Shown here: piece by piece, positions 52,967 to 61,636 of the stretch
Numbering within the stretch: position 1 is the stretch's first letter
Layout of the letters: every line of letters begins with the position of its first letter
Source of the DNA: Rhodocyclaceae bacterium
GTDB taxonomy: Bacteria > Pseudomonadota > Gammaproteobacteria > Burkholderiales > Rhodocyclaceae
Direction: 5' to 3'
DNA: 64,000 nucleotides
Assembly: GCA_016702335.1 (NCBI GenBank)
Contig: JADJEF010000002.1
Location: forward strand, 124,001-188,000
Position numbers and translations under genes: made by a program
The notes under the pieces: generated by a model
Databases searched by the model: none
Told to the model about the DNA's origin: nothing
What the model saw: the letters and a program-made list of their open reading frames with translations, nothing else

Positions 52967-54220
52967 TTAATAATTGCGGGTGCCGGCGGCACCCACGTCG
53001 CGCAGCAGCGCTTCGGCAATCGGGCCGGAGCGACGGGTCTGTTTCTCACGTTCCAGTTGCTTGTTCACGGCCTTCCAGTCCAGATCAAGAAAGTTGACCA
53101 GTTCCAGGTTCTCGCGCATGGCTTTTTCAAAGATGCCGGTGAGCGAGGTGACGGTGATCGCCCGCCCGCCCAGGCCGGCAATGACGGTATAGCCCTTCAG
53201 GCCCATGCCGGTCACGGCCATGCGCACATCGGTGGCGACAATGCCGCCCAAGCCCACCGCCAGACTTTTCTCCAGCACAACAAAGCGCTTGCAGCTTTTC
53301 AGCGCTGCGCGTACCTGCTCGATGGGGAAAGGTCGGTAGCTGGTAATGCCGAGCACGCCGATCTTGTGCCCTGCATCGCGCATGGCATCGACCGTGTCCT
53401 TGATCGTGCCTAATACCGAGCCCATGGCAATGACGATGGTTTCAGCATCGTCGGCGCGGTAGCTGCGGGTGAGGCCACCTGATTCGCGGCCGAAAATTTG
53501 CTTGAATTCGGTACCCAGTTGCGGAATGCGCTCAAGTGCCTGCATCTGCTTGGCGTGGGCCAGATAACGTACCTCCATGAAGGCTTCCGGCCCGACCATG
53601 GCACCGATGGATACGGGATCGTTCGGGTCCAGCACCTGACGTGGCTCGTAGGGCGGCAGGAATTGGTCGACTTGCGCCTGTGTCGGCATATCTACGCGCT
53701 CATACGCGTGAGTGAGGATGAAGCCATCCATGCACACCATCACCGGCATCGAGAGTTCCTCGGCCAGCTTGAAGGCCTGAATGTGCAGATCGAGTGCTTC
53801 CTGATTGGTTTCGGCGAACAGTTGCAGCCAGCCGCAATCGCGCTGCGAGAGCGAATCGGAATGATCATTCCAGATGTTGATCGGAGCGCCAATGGCGCGG
53901 TTGGCCACCGTCATCACAATCGGCAGGCCCAAGCCCGAGGCGTTATAAACCGCCTCGGCCATAAACAGCAGGCCTTGCGAGGCCGTGGCGGTGTAGGAGC
54001 GCGCACCGCCGGCCGAAGCGCCGATGGCCACCGACATGGCCGCGAACTCCGATTCGACATTGATGTACTCGCAGTTCTTTAGCTCGCCTGATTTGACCAA
54101 CTCGCCCAGGCCTTCGACGATGTGGGTCTGAGGCGAGATCGGGTAGGCACAGATCACCTCCGGCCGACACAGGGCGACCGCTTCCGCCACCGCTTTGGAC
54201 CCTTCCATTTGCTTAAGCAT
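52967..54220 (-). CDS. 2-oxoacid:acceptor oxidoreductase alpha subunit
   Basis: 417 residues from ATG 54220, chosen because family members start with a short MxQxxGSxA-type motif (LKQMEGSKAVAEAVALCRPE). Pyrimidine-binding domain motifs: ICAYPISPQTHIVEGLGELV, ESEFAAMSVAIGASAGGARS, YTATASQGLLFMAEAVYNAS, VANRAIGAPINIWNDHSDSL. The C-terminal part contains AETIVIAMGSVLGTIKDTVD and VLGITSYRPFPIEQV. Pairs with the beta subunit. It overlaps the gamma gene by eight bases, so the four genes form one transcript gamma-alpha-beta-flavoprotein. Confidence 0.9.
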   Translation of the reverse strand: MLKQMEGSKAVAEAVALCRPEVICAYPISPQTHIVEGLGELVKSGELKNCEYINVESEFAAMSVAIGASAGGARSYTATASQGLLFMAEAVYNASGLGLPIVMTVANRAIGAPINIWNDHSDSLSQRDCGWLQLFAETNQEALDLHIQAFKLAEELSMPVMVCMDGFILTHAYERVDMPTQAQVDQFLPPYEPRQVLDPNDPVSIGAMVGPEAFMEVRYLAHAKQMQALERIPQLGTEFKQIFGRESGGLTRSYRADDAETIVIAMGSVLGTIKDTVDAMRDAGHKIGVLGITSYRPFPIEQVRAALKSCKRFVVLEKSLAVGLGGIVATDVRMAVTGMGLKGYTVIAGLGGRAITVTSLTGIFEKAMRENLELVNFLDLDWKAVNKQLEREKQTRRSGPIAEALLRDVGAAGTRNY

Positions 54221-54791
54221 GGTGGGTCTCCTTTTCTTCCATGACAATGGTGTAGGCCTCGGTCGCGGCGGCGATATTGCCCTCGGCAATCTTGCCGCTG
54301 AACTTCTCGCGGATAGCCATGATTACTGATTCCAGCTTGATCAGCCCCGAGGCGGCGGCGAAGCCGGCAATGAGCGGAACGTTGGGTACCGGGCGACCCA
54401 GATGCTTGGTCGCGATCTCGGTGGCAGGCACGGTGAGCAGCCGGTTCGCTGGCCAGTCACGCACATACTCACCCAAGCCCAGCTGCTCGAAGGTTTTGTG
54501 GGTATTGATCAGGATATAGCCGTCCTTTTTGAGGCCGGAAAACACATCGACCTGATGCAATAGTGTCGGGTCTTGAATGATCAAGGCATCGGGCGCCATG
54601 ATGGGCTCACGCAGGCGAATTTCCTTGTCATCGATGCGACAGAAAGCGACCACCGGCGCACCGGTGCGCTCAGAGCCGAAGCTGGGGAAGGCTTGCGAGT
54701 GACGCCCCTCTTCAAACGCTGCAATTGAGAGCATTTCGGTCGCCGTGACGACCCCCTGGCCGCCGCGGCCGTGGATACGTATCTGGAACAT
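54213..54791 (-). CDS. 2-oxoacid:acceptor oxidoreductase gamma subunit
   Basis: 192 residues of the PorC/KorC gamma family: QIRIHGRGGQGVVTATEMLS, EEGRHSQAFPSFGSERTGAP, VVAFCRIDDKEIRLREPIMA, VPLIAGFAAASGLIKLESV. It bridges the catalytic subunits. First gene of the operon; divergent from the UPF0114 gene with 101 bases between starts, which must hold the promoter (TAGAAT near 54857 is a possible -10 for the opposite strand). Confidence 0.9.
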   Translation of the reverse strand: MFQIRIHGRGGQGVVTATEMLSIAAFEEGRHSQAFPSFGSERTGAPVVAFCRIDDKEIRLREPIMAPDALIIQDPTLLHQVDVFSGLKKDGYILINTHKTFEQLGLGEYVRDWPANRLLTVPATEIATKHLGRPVPNVPLIAGFAAASGLIKLESVIMAIREKFSGKIAEGNIAAATEAYTIVMEEKETHHA

Positions 54792-54892
54792 TGGGTCTCC
54801 TTGCTGCCGCTTAAGATCCGAGCCCGCTCTGTAGCAAGGGGCTCAGTAGGCTAGGGTAGAATCGATCATCCCCATTCGTATTGATCCACGTC

Positions 54893-55420
54893 ATGAAATC
54901 AGTCATCGATAATCTTGAAAAACTCATTTTCGCCAGCCGTTGGTTGCAAGCGCCTCTCTACCTTGGACTGATCCTGGCCCAGGGTGTGTATGTCTATCAG
55001 TTCATGCACGAACTGTTCATTTTGATTACCAAGGTCGGTACCTTGACCGAGGTGGAGGTGATGTTGATCGTGCTGGGCCTGATTGACGTGGTCATGATCG
55101 CCAATTTGCTCATGATGGTCATTCTGGGTGGCTACGAAACCTTTGTCTCGCGCCTGAATCTGGAAGGCCATCCGGACCAGCCCGAGTGGCTGTCACACGT
55201 CAATGCCGGCGTGCTCAAGGTCAAACTGGCGGTTGCCCTGATCAGCATCTCGTCGATTCACCTGTTGCGCATTTTCATCAATGCGCCGCAGTTGGAAACG
55301 AAGGTCATCATCGTACAGATCGCCATTCACTTCACCTTCCTGATCTCAGCGCTTGCCATCGCCTACACCGACAAGATCATGATGCAGACCATGGCGCTCA
55401 GCCCCAAGAACCAACACTGA
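54893..55420 (+). CDS. UPF0114 family membrane protein (YqhA-like)
   Basis: 175 residues, conserved hypothetical with three or four helices: LQAPLYLGLILAQGVYVYQF, EVMLIVLGLIDVVMIANLLM, VKLAVALISISSIHLLRIFI, VIIVQIAIHFTFLISALAIA. The family motif LEKLIFASRWLQAPLYLGL begins the protein. ATG at 54893 is preferred to 54881. Function unknown in the family; it sits just before the fumarase gene (gap 13 bases from its stop to the fumarase ATG). Confidence 0.85.
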   Translation: MKSVIDNLEKLIFASRWLQAPLYLGLILAQGVYVYQFMHELFILITKVGTLTEVEVMLIVLGLIDVVMIANLLMMVILGGYETFVSRLNLEGHPDQPEWLSHVNAGVLKVKLAVALISISSIHLLRIFINAPQLETKVIIVQIAIHFTFLISALAIAYTDKIMMQTMALSPKNQH

Positions 55421-55433
55421 AATGGAGTTCCGC

Positions 55434-56981
55434 ATGCCCACACCGCATACCGCGCCGATTCGTCAGGACGACTTCATCCAGTCCATCGCCGATGCCTTCC
55501 AGTTCATCAGCTATTACCATCCGCTCGACTACATTCAGGCGCTCGGACGTGCCTACGAGCGTGAGCAGAGCCCCGCTGCCAAGGACGCCATTGCCCAGAT
55601 CCTGACCAACAGCCGCATGTGCGCCGAAGGCAAGCGCCCGATTTGCCAGGACACCGGCATCGCCGTGGTCTTCCTCAAGATCGGCATGTACGCCAAGTGG
55701 GACGCAAAAATGACCATCGCCGAGATGGTCAATGAAGGTGTGCGGCGTGCCTACCTCAATCCCGACAACAAGCTGCGCGCTTCAGTACTGCTTGACCCTG
55801 CCGGCAAGCGCACCAACAGCAAGGACAACACGCCAGCAGTGATTCACTATGAAATGGTCGAAGGCGATCATGTCGAGGTGATTTGTGCGGCCAAGGGCGG
55901 TGGCTCCGAAAACAAGTCGAAGTTCTATGCGCTCAACCCGTCGGATTCGATCGTCGACTGGGTGCTCAAGACCGTGCCCACCATGGGCGCCGGCTGGTGC
56001 CCGCCGGGCATTCTGGGTATTGGCATTGGCGGCACGCCCGAGAAGGCCCTGCTGCTGGCCAAAGAGTCGCTGATGGCGCCGGTGGACATCGATGAGCTGA
56101 TTGTGCGCGGGCCAAGCAACCGAATCGAGGAACTGCGTCTGGAGCTGTTTGAAAAGGTCAATGCGCTGGGGATCGGCGCGCAGGGCCTGGGCGGCCTGAC
56201 TACCGTGCTTGATGTCAAGATCATGGATTACCCGACGCACGCCGCCAGCCTGCCGGTGGCCATGATTCCCAACTGCGCGGCGACGCGTCACGCGCACTTC
56301 CATCTCGATGGCTCCGGCCCGGCAAAGCTCGATCCGCCGAGCCTCGACGCCTGGCCCAAGGTTACCTGGGCGGCCAATACCGAGACCTCGCAGCGCGTCG
56401 ATCTCAATACCCTGACCCCTGAGCAGGTCGCTGCCTGGAAGCCGGGCCAGACCTTGCTGCTCAACGGCAAGATGCTCACCGGCCGCGATGCCGCGCACAA
56501 GCGCATTGCCGACATGCTGGCCAAGGGCGAGACATTGCCGGTCGATTTCACCAATCGCGTCATCTATTACGTCGGCCCGGTCGACCCCGTGCGCGACGAG
56601 GTCGTGGGTCCTGCTGGCCCGACTACCGCCACACGCATGGATAAATTCACCGAGATGATGCTGGCACAAACCGGCCTGATCTCGATGGTAGGCAAGGCCG
56701 AGCGTGGCCCGACCGCCATCGAGGCGATCAAGAAGCACAAGTCGGCCTATTTGATGGCGGTCGGTGGTGCCGCCTATCTGGTGGCCAAGGCGATCCGTGG
56801 TGCCAAGGTCGTCGGCTTTGCCGATCTGGGCATGGAAGCCATTTACGAGTTCGATGTTAAAGACATGCCGGTGACGGTGGCGGTCGACTCGACGGGTACC
56901 TCGGTGCACAACACCGGGCCCAAAGAATGGCAAGCCCGCATTGCCACTTCGGTCGGCAAGATTCCGGTCACGGTCGTCTGA
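55434..56981 (+). CDS. Class I fumarate hydratase
   Basis: [4Fe-4S]-dependent fumarase interconverting fumarate and malate in the TCA cycle; single-chain form with N- and C-terminal domains fused, 515 residues. Cluster Cys candidates: RPICQDTGIAVVF, MGAGWCPPGILGIGIGG, IPNCAATRHAHFHLDG. Also GPTTATRMDKFTEMMLAQTG and GAAYLVAKAIRGAKVVGFAD in the beta part. ATG at 55434 is preceded by GGAG at 55424-55427; the ATG at 55422 would place the RBS inside the gene. Oxygen-sensitive isozyme, in keeping with the ferredoxin-dependent enzyme next door. Confidence 0.93.
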   Translation: MPTPHTAPIRQDDFIQSIADAFQFISYYHPLDYIQALGRAYEREQSPAAKDAIAQILTNSRMCAEGKRPICQDTGIAVVFLKIGMYAKWDAKMTIAEMVNEGVRRAYLNPDNKLRASVLLDPAGKRTNSKDNTPAVIHYEMVEGDHVEVICAAKGGGSENKSKFYALNPSDSIVDWVLKTVPTMGAGWCPPGILGIGIGGTPEKALLLAKESLMAPVDIDELIVRGPSNRIEELRLELFEKVNALGIGAQGLGGLTTVLDVKIMDYPTHAASLPVAMIPNCAATRHAHFHLDGSGPAKLDPPSLDAWPKVTWAANTETSQRVDLNTLTPEQVAAWKPGQTLLLNGKMLTGRDAAHKRIADMLAKGETLPVDFTNRVIYYVGPVDPVRDEVVGPAGPTTATRMDKFTEMMLAQTGLISMVGKAERGPTAIEAIKKHKSAYLMAVGGAAYLVAKAIRGAKVVGFADLGMEAIYEFDVKDMPVTVAVDSTGTSVHNTGPKEWQARIATSVGKIPVTVV

Positions 56982-56993
56982 GGGATTAGCGCC

Positions 56994-57344
56994 ATGGGCA
57001 TCAAGCGTCACGGCACCACGCGCCGGTATTCCGACTTCGTGGTGCATAACAGCACTGTCTATGTCGTTGAAGTGCCGGCCAGCCTTGAAGCCGATGTCGC
57101 CACTCAGACGCGCGAAGTGCTCACCAGTCTTGAGCACTATCTGAAGGAGGCGGGCAGCGACAGGTCGCGCATCTTGATGGCCAACATCTTTCTCACCGAC
57201 ATGAGCGACTATGACGCCATGAATGCTGTGTGGGACGCCTGGGTTCCCGAAGGCTCCGCCCCCGCTCGCGCTTGCGTGCAGGTGGCAGGCTTGGCCAAGC
57301 CCGGTTGGCGGGTCGAGATAGCGCTGACGGCCGCGGTCAAGTAG
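56994..57344 (+). CDS. RidA/YjgF/YER057c family protein
   Basis: 116 residues of the reactive intermediate deaminase superfamily, which hydrolyses 2-iminobutyrate-like intermediates made by PLP enzymes. Characteristic features: TQTREVLTSLEHYLKEAGSD, ILMANIFLTDMSDYDAMNAV, and ARACVQVAGLAKPGWRVEIA with the conserved Arg. Starts 12 bases after the fumarase stop. A RidA subgroup with different active site is possible, so no symbol is given. Confidence 0.88.
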   Translation: MGIKRHGTTRRYSDFVVHNSTVYVVEVPASLEADVATQTREVLTSLEHYLKEAGSDRSRILMANIFLTDMSDYDAMNAVWDAWVPEGSAPARACVQVAGLAKPGWRVEIALTAAVK

Positions 57345-57366
57345 CGCGGCAGAGCCAAAGCGCCGA

Positions 57367-57397
57367 ATCGCCGTGTTACCAGCGCCGACTTGCGGAT
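57367..57397 (+). repeat. Dispersed 30-bp repeat, copy 11 (upstream of murI)
   Basis: AATCGCCGTGTTACCAGCGC then CGACTTGCGGA, ending 7 bases before the murI GTG start. Intergenic, but occupies the position where an RBS would be. Confidence 0.85.
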
Positions 57398-57403
57398 AAT
57401 TGG

Positions 57404-58183
57404 GTGATTGGCGTATTCGACTCGGGGGTCGGCGGGCTATCGGTGCTTTCGGCGCTGGTGGACTCCATGCCCGAAGCCGACTTTGTCTATTTTGCCGATA
57501 CCGCCTACGTGCCCTACGGCAGCAAATCCGATGCCGTCATTCGCGAGCGCGTGATCGCGATCGGTAATGAGTTGGTCAAACGCGGCTGCCGCCTGATTGT
57601 GGTGGCGTGCAACACCGCGACCGTGTCGGCAGTGCGCACCTTGCGCGCCGAGCATCCTGATCTGCCTGTCGTGGGTATCGAGCCTGGCGTCAAGCCGGCC
57701 GCTGCACAGACGCAAAGCGGCAAGATTGCCGTGCTGGTCACCGAGTCCACGGCGCGCAGTGAGCGTTTGGCGCGGCTGATCGCCGAGCATGCCAGCGCGG
57801 TTCAGGTGTTTGTCGAGCCGTGTCCGGGCTGGGCGGCGCACGTTGAGCAGTTAGCGCTCGATGATCCCGCGCTTGAGGTCGACGCCCGTGCGCGTCTGGA
57901 GCCGCTATTGGCGGCGGGCGTTGATCGGGTGGTGCTGGGGTGCACGCATTACGGCTTTCTGCGTCATGTGCTGCAGCCGATTGTGGCCGGGCGGGCGGAA
58001 CTGGTCGATGTGGCGGCGGCGGTGGCGCGGCAGGCGCAGCGACTGCATCCGCACGCGCCGGGACGTGGCGAAATTCAGCTACTGGCCTCGGCAGCGCCCG
58101 AACGATTGGCTGCGGCGCTGCCCGCACTGGGCCTGTCGCACCTCGCGTCGCGGGTCGTGCGGACGCAACCGGCCGCGCGCTAG
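57404..58183 (+). CDS. murI: Glutamate racemase
   Basis: Provides D-glutamate for peptidoglycan. 259 residues from GTG 57404, chosen because MurI proteins start directly before IGVFDSGVGGLSVL. Catalytic cysteines in VVACNTATVSAVR and VLGCTHYGFLRHV; SGKIAVLVTESTARSE between. No convincing Shine-Dalgarno is visible, since repeat copy 11 occupies the upstream 40 bases; an alternative is readthrough from an upstream start within the repeat frame (SPCYQRRLAD precedes), which would add a tail. Convergent with sppA by 15 bases. Confidence 0.92.
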   Translation: MIGVFDSGVGGLSVLSALVDSMPEADFVYFADTAYVPYGSKSDAVIRERVIAIGNELVKRGCRLIVVACNTATVSAVRTLRAEHPDLPVVGIEPGVKPAAAQTQSGKIAVLVTESTARSERLARLIAEHASAVQVFVEPCPGWAAHVEQLALDDPALEVDARARLEPLLAAGVDRVVLGCTHYGFLRHVLQPIVAGRAELVDVAAAVARQAQRLHPHAPGRGEIQLLASAAPERLAAALPALGLSHLASRVVRTQPAAR

Positions 58184-58198
58184 CGTTCGCGGTGGTCG

Positions 58199-59164
58199 TC
58201 AGCGCAAACTGATCGCGCCGAGCGCTTTCGTGACCGAACCGGAAAGCGCTGCTCCCATGCTGGCGCCAAAGCGCTCGGCAAATTTCTCGGCGAAATTCGG
58301 CTTTATTGTGTAGTCGTGAATCTCTTCGACGCCGATGATGTCGCGCGCCACGGAATCGACCGAGCCAAAGCCATCTGCCAAGCCCAGTTCAATGCTTTTG
58401 GCGCCGCTCCACATCAGCCCCGAAAACATGTCGGGCGTTTCCTTGAGGCGCTTGCCACGGCCGCTGCGCACCACGTCGATGAACTGCTGATGAATCTCAG
58501 TGAGCATGGCTTTGGCGTGATCGTGGTGTTCTTTGTTCTGCGGCGAGAACGGGTCGAGGAAGCCTTTGTTTTCACCCGCCGTGAGTAGCCGACGCTCGAC
58601 GCCAAGCTTTTCCATGCTGCCGGTAAAGCCAAAGCCATCCATCAGTACGCCGATCGAGCCGACGATGCTGGCCTTGTCCACAAAAATCTTGTCGGCCTGC
58701 GCAGCGACGTAATAGCCACCCGAGGCGCAGACATCCTCAACCACCGCGTAGAGCGGGATATCTGTATGCAGTTTGCGCAGGCGCAGGATTTCGTCGTTGA
58801 TCATGCCTGCCTGCACCGGGCTGCCACCGGGGCTGTTGATGCGCAGGATGACGCCGGCCGTACCTTTGTCTTCAAAGGCGGCTTGCAGGGAGCCGATCAC
58901 ATCGTCGGCGTTGATGTCATTTTTGGCGGCGATGACGCCTTCCATGTTGATCAGTGCGGTGTGCTTGGCACCTTCGGCGAGCTTTTCCGAGCCGCCCCAC
59001 CATTCAAAGGCGACACCGAGCACCATGGTCAGGTAGGCAAAGCCCAGCAGCTTGAAGAAGATGCCCCAACGGCGCGACTTGCGCTGCTCGGCGATGCCCT
59101 CCATCGCCACTTTTTCCAGCACCCGCCGTTCCCAGTTTGCCCCGCCCAAGTCGTTGTCTGCCAC
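58199..59164 (-). CDS. sppA: Signal peptide peptidase SppA (S49)
   Basis: 321 residues, one N-terminal helix (FFKLLGFAYLTMVLGVAFEW, about 35-55), then an S49 protease domain. Motifs: GVILRINSPGGSPVQAGMIN, and VEDVCASGGYYVAAQADKIF with the active-site serine in ASGGYY, followed by VGSIGVLMDGFGFTGSMEKL. Degrades signal peptides in the membrane; the short SppA form. GTG start at 59164. Next gene upstream on the same strand is a Rieske protein 9 bases away. Confidence 0.92.
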   Translation of the reverse strand: MADNDLGGANWERRVLEKVAMEGIAEQRKSRRWGIFFKLLGFAYLTMVLGVAFEWWGGSEKLAEGAKHTALINMEGVIAAKNDINADDVIGSLQAAFEDKGTAGVILRINSPGGSPVQAGMINDEILRLRKLHTDIPLYAVVEDVCASGGYYVAAQADKIFVDKASIVGSIGVLMDGFGFTGSMEKLGVERRLLTAGENKGFLDPFSPQNKEHHDHAKAMLTEIHQQFIDVVRSGRGKRLKETPDMFSGLMWSGAKSIELGLADGFGSVDSVARDIIGVEEIHDYTIKPNFAEKFAERFGASMGAALSGSVTKALGAISLR

Positions 59165-59173
59165 GTTTTACCC

Positions 59174-59536
59174 TTATTTGCCGTCTTGCCAATAAATTGC
59201 GCCGTCATGCTCGCTGACCACCACGGCAGCAAGGCCTTTGCCGGCACAGCGGCCGGAAATACAGCGGCCGGATTCTGGCCCATAAAGCGCGCCGTGTGTC
59301 GCGCAAATCAGGTATTGGCCGGAAAAATCGAAGAAATCGCCGTGTTGCCAGTCCAGTTCGACGGGAACGTGCCCGCAACGGTTGAGATAGGCGTAGGGTT
59401 TTCCCTGAAAGCGAACGACGAAGGCGACCACGTCAAACGCCGTGCCGCCAGCGCCGACTTGGCGACCGGTGGTGAAACGCACCCCCTTGCCCCCCTCGAC
59501 AAGGTCTTCACTGCGGCAGATGAGGTGCTCGGCCAT
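59174..59536 (-). CDS. Rieske-type [2Fe-2S] protein
   Basis: 120 residues, Rieske ferredoxin-like: first ligands in LNRCGHVPVELDW (CxH), second in LICATHGALYGPESGRC (CxxH), so both cluster boxes are complete. Redox partner not known. A repeat copy read antisense gives RQVGAGGTAFDVV before VVRFQGKPYAY, lengthening a loop. ATG at 59536 (AEHLICRSEDL). Lies between gph and sppA; its stop is 9 bases from the sppA start. Confidence 0.85.
   Translation of the reverse strand: MAEHLICRSEDLVEGGKGVRFTTGRQVGAGGTAFDVVAFVVRFQGKPYAYLNRCGHVPVELDWQHGDFFDFSGQYLICATHGALYGPESGRCISGRCAGKGLAAVVVSEHDGAIYWQDGK
59438..59465 (+). repeat. Dispersed 30-bp repeat, copy 12 (in Rieske gene)
   Basis: Antisense to the gene: CGCCGTGCCGCCAGCGCCGA then CTTGGCGA, coding RQVGAGGTAFD. 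Confidence 0.8.
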
Positions 59537-59538
59537 CT

Positions 59539-60195
59539 TCAGGCGTGAGCCAACAGCCACTGCGCCAGTTCGTCGACCGAGTCGGCACAAAACTGCGGCG
59601 AAGTCGCTTCCAGCTGCGGGCGCGGATGCGCACCGTAGCTCACGCCGATTCCGGCAACGCCGGCATTGATAGCCATCTGCAGATCATGCGTGGTGTCGCC
59701 GATCATCACCACGCGCTCAGGGGCGACCGCGAATTCGGCCATCAACTCTTCAAGCATCTGCGGGTGCGGCTTGGAATGACACTCGTCGGCACAGCGCGAG
59801 GCGAGAAACCGTGGCCGCAAGCTGCAGGCATCCAGCGCGCGATCAAGCCCGGCGCGGGTCTTTCCGGTCGCTACCGCCAAGGCGTGGCCAGAGGCAGCGA
59901 GTTGCTCCAGAAGGGCCTCGATGCCGTCGAACAAACGCAATTCATGATCACGCGTGAGGTAATGGTGGCGGTAGCGTTCGGCCAGTTCGCGGTAGCGTTC
60001 GGCCGGCAGGTCGGGCATGGCGTGGCGCAGCGCGTCGAGCAAGCCCAGACCGATGATGTGGCTGGCGCTCTCGTTAGAAGGCACGGGTACTCCGATATCG
60101 CGGGCGGCGCTTTGCAGGGCATCGACGATGGCCCCCGTCGAATCCATGAGGGTGCCGTCCCAGTCGAAGACGATCAGATCAAATTGCTTTGCCAT
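59539..60195 (-). CDS. gph: HAD family phosphatase (Gph-like)
   Basis: 218 residues. HAD motif I FDWDGTLMDSTGA, motif II in ALAVATGKTRAGLD, motif III Lys in CHSKPHPQMLEELM and motif IV VVMIGDTTHDLQMAINAGVA. It resembles phosphoglycolate phosphatase; other small phosphoesters are possible, so the symbol is provisional. Start overlaps the rluC stop by 17 bases, and its stop is two bases from the Rieske ATG, so rluC-gph-Rieske-sppA form one operon. Confidence 0.88.
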   Translation of the reverse strand: MAKQFDLIVFDWDGTLMDSTGAIVDALQSAARDIGVPVPSNESASHIIGLGLLDALRHAMPDLPAERYRELAERYRHHYLTRDHELRLFDGIEALLEQLAASGHALAVATGKTRAGLDRALDACSLRPRFLASRCADECHSKPHPQMLEELMAEFAVAPERVVMIGDTTHDLQMAINAGVAGIGVSYGAHPRPQLEATSPQFCADSVDELAQWLLAHA

Positions 60196-61156
60196 AGTCG
60201 CGTTGCTCGTTTGCGTTCAGTGCGTTGAGGTAAGACTGTAGTTCCGGGGGCAGGTCGGCGGTAAGCGCAACCGGCTCGCCGGTCAGCGGGTGCGGCAGGG
60301 CGAGCTTGGCGGCGTGCAGAAACATGCGCCGCAGCTGCGCCGGGCCGGGCCGGGCCAGTTCCTTGTTCAGTGCGAAGTCGCCGTATTTGTCGTCGCCGGC
60401 GATCGGGAAGCCGAGGTGCGACAGGTGCACGCGGATCTGGTGCGTGCGTCCGGTTTTCAGTTCCACTTCGACCAGGCTGAAGTTTTGCCAACGCGCTACC
60501 AGCCGGACGATGGAGTGGGCGGTCTTGCCTTCCTGTTCATCAACCCGCACGCGTCGTTCGCCATCGGGGAGCAGATATTTGAGCAAAGGCAGCTTCACGT
60601 GCTGCAGCGGGTTTTGCCAGCGGCCCTTGACCAAGGCCAGATAGCGCTTGGCAATGATGCCCTCGCGAAACTGGTCGTGCAGGCGGGTGAGCGCCGAACG
60701 CTTCTTGGCAATAATGAGCAGGCCGGAGGTTTCCCGGTCCAGCCGGTGGGCCAGTTCCAGCAGCTTCGCCTGCGGCCGGGCGCGGCGTAGCTGCTCGATC
60801 ACCCCGAAACTGACCCCGCTGCCGCCATGTACCGCCGTGCCGGCAGGCTTGTCGACGACCAGCATGGCCTCGTCTTCATAGGCGAGGGCAAATTCCCGCG
60901 CCGGTACCAAGGGTGCATTGGGCGCATCGAGGGACTTTTCGGCAATACGAATGGGCGGCAGGCGTATCTGGTCGCCGGACTTGACCCGGTAGTCGGCGCT
61001 GACCCTGCCCTTATTCACGCGTACTTCGCCGCTGCGCACAATGCGATAGATGTGGCTTTTGGGCACGCCCTTGGCGTGGCGCATGAGAAAGTTGTCCAGT
61101 CGCTGGCCGGCGCTTTCCTCATCAACATCTAGCCAAGAGGCTGAATCTTTTCTCAA
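60179..61156 (-). CDS. rluC: 23S rRNA pseudouridine synthase RluC
   Basis: Makes pseudouridine at three sites in 23S rRNA. 325 residues. An S4 domain (VPKSHIYRIVRSGEVRVNKG) is followed by the catalytic domain with HRLDRETSGLLIIAK (catalytic Asp), RYLALVKGRWQ and LKTGRTHQIRVHLSHLGFPI. There is no ATG before the conserved start; a TTG at 61156 gives RKDSASWLDVDEESAGQRLD, matching RluC proteins closely, and is chosen. It is divergent from rne, as in E. coli and many others. Confidence 0.92.
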   Translation of the reverse strand: MRKDSASWLDVDEESAGQRLDNFLMRHAKGVPKSHIYRIVRSGEVRVNKGRVSADYRVKSGDQIRLPPIRIAEKSLDAPNAPLVPAREFALAYEDEAMLVVDKPAGTAVHGGSGVSFGVIEQLRRARPQAKLLELAHRLDRETSGLLIIAKKRSALTRLHDQFREGIIAKRYLALVKGRWQNPLQHVKLPLLKYLLPDGERRVRVDEQEGKTAHSIVRLVARWQNFSLVEVELKTGRTHQIRVHLSHLGFPIAGDDKYGDFALNKELARPGPAQLRRMFLHAAKLALPHPLTGEPVALTADLPPELQSYLNALNANEQRDYGKAI

Positions 61157-61636
61157 TTTGCGCCAAATTCCACTATATACTTGGTTCAGGTTAGCCGTTT
61201 CAGAACGGTCTGCCCGGTGCCCTGCGAGGTTTTCCAGGGGGTGCCGGAAGCGCAATCTGATGCGTTGCCTCCCCAAGTTTTTTGGGTTGCAGGCAGTCGA
61301 TTTTTTCACGAATCCAGCCAGCCTGCGGGTGTTTCGCTTGCCCGCCGTGCTCGTCACGACCAAAGAGCGATCTTACTTGATTCACCTAGCCACCCTAGAA
61401 CTTTAAGCGCGCACCCTACGCAAAGATTGGGCACACTGACAACGTACGCTGAAGGCTTCACGCAGCAGCGCACGCGCAGCACTCCGACAAACCCGTTTGC
61501 CAACTTTTATCCCGGTCAATGACCCTGATTACCCCAGCAAACCTGAAGCACACAGATCGCCCATGAGTTGTTCATGAGTTGATCGGTGTGCGCTTTGTCG
61601 TGCCCTCCTTGCCGCGGAAATAGCGCAGGAGAACAC
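61157..61636. promoter_or_regulatory. rluC-rne divergent intergenic leader (480 bases)
   Basis: No gene is visible here. The region must carry the divergent promoters and the long rne 5' untranslated region, which in enterics is the target of RNase E autoregulation. For rluC a -10-like TATAGT lies just upstream on the minus strand. The direct repeat CATGAGTT occurs near 61563 and 61574. No riboswitch recognised. Confidence 0.55.

Noticed and set aside
59335..59351. Half-match to the dispersed repeat (AATCGCCGTGTTGCCAG) in the Rieske gene
   Set aside because: The conserved core CAGCGCCGACTT is missing and the coded residues (DWQHGDF) fit the Rieske family, so chance or coding constraint suffices.
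60985..61000. AGTCGGCGCTGA in rluC
   Set aside because: Only about 11 core bases match, and the coded VSADYR is normal for RluC proteins.
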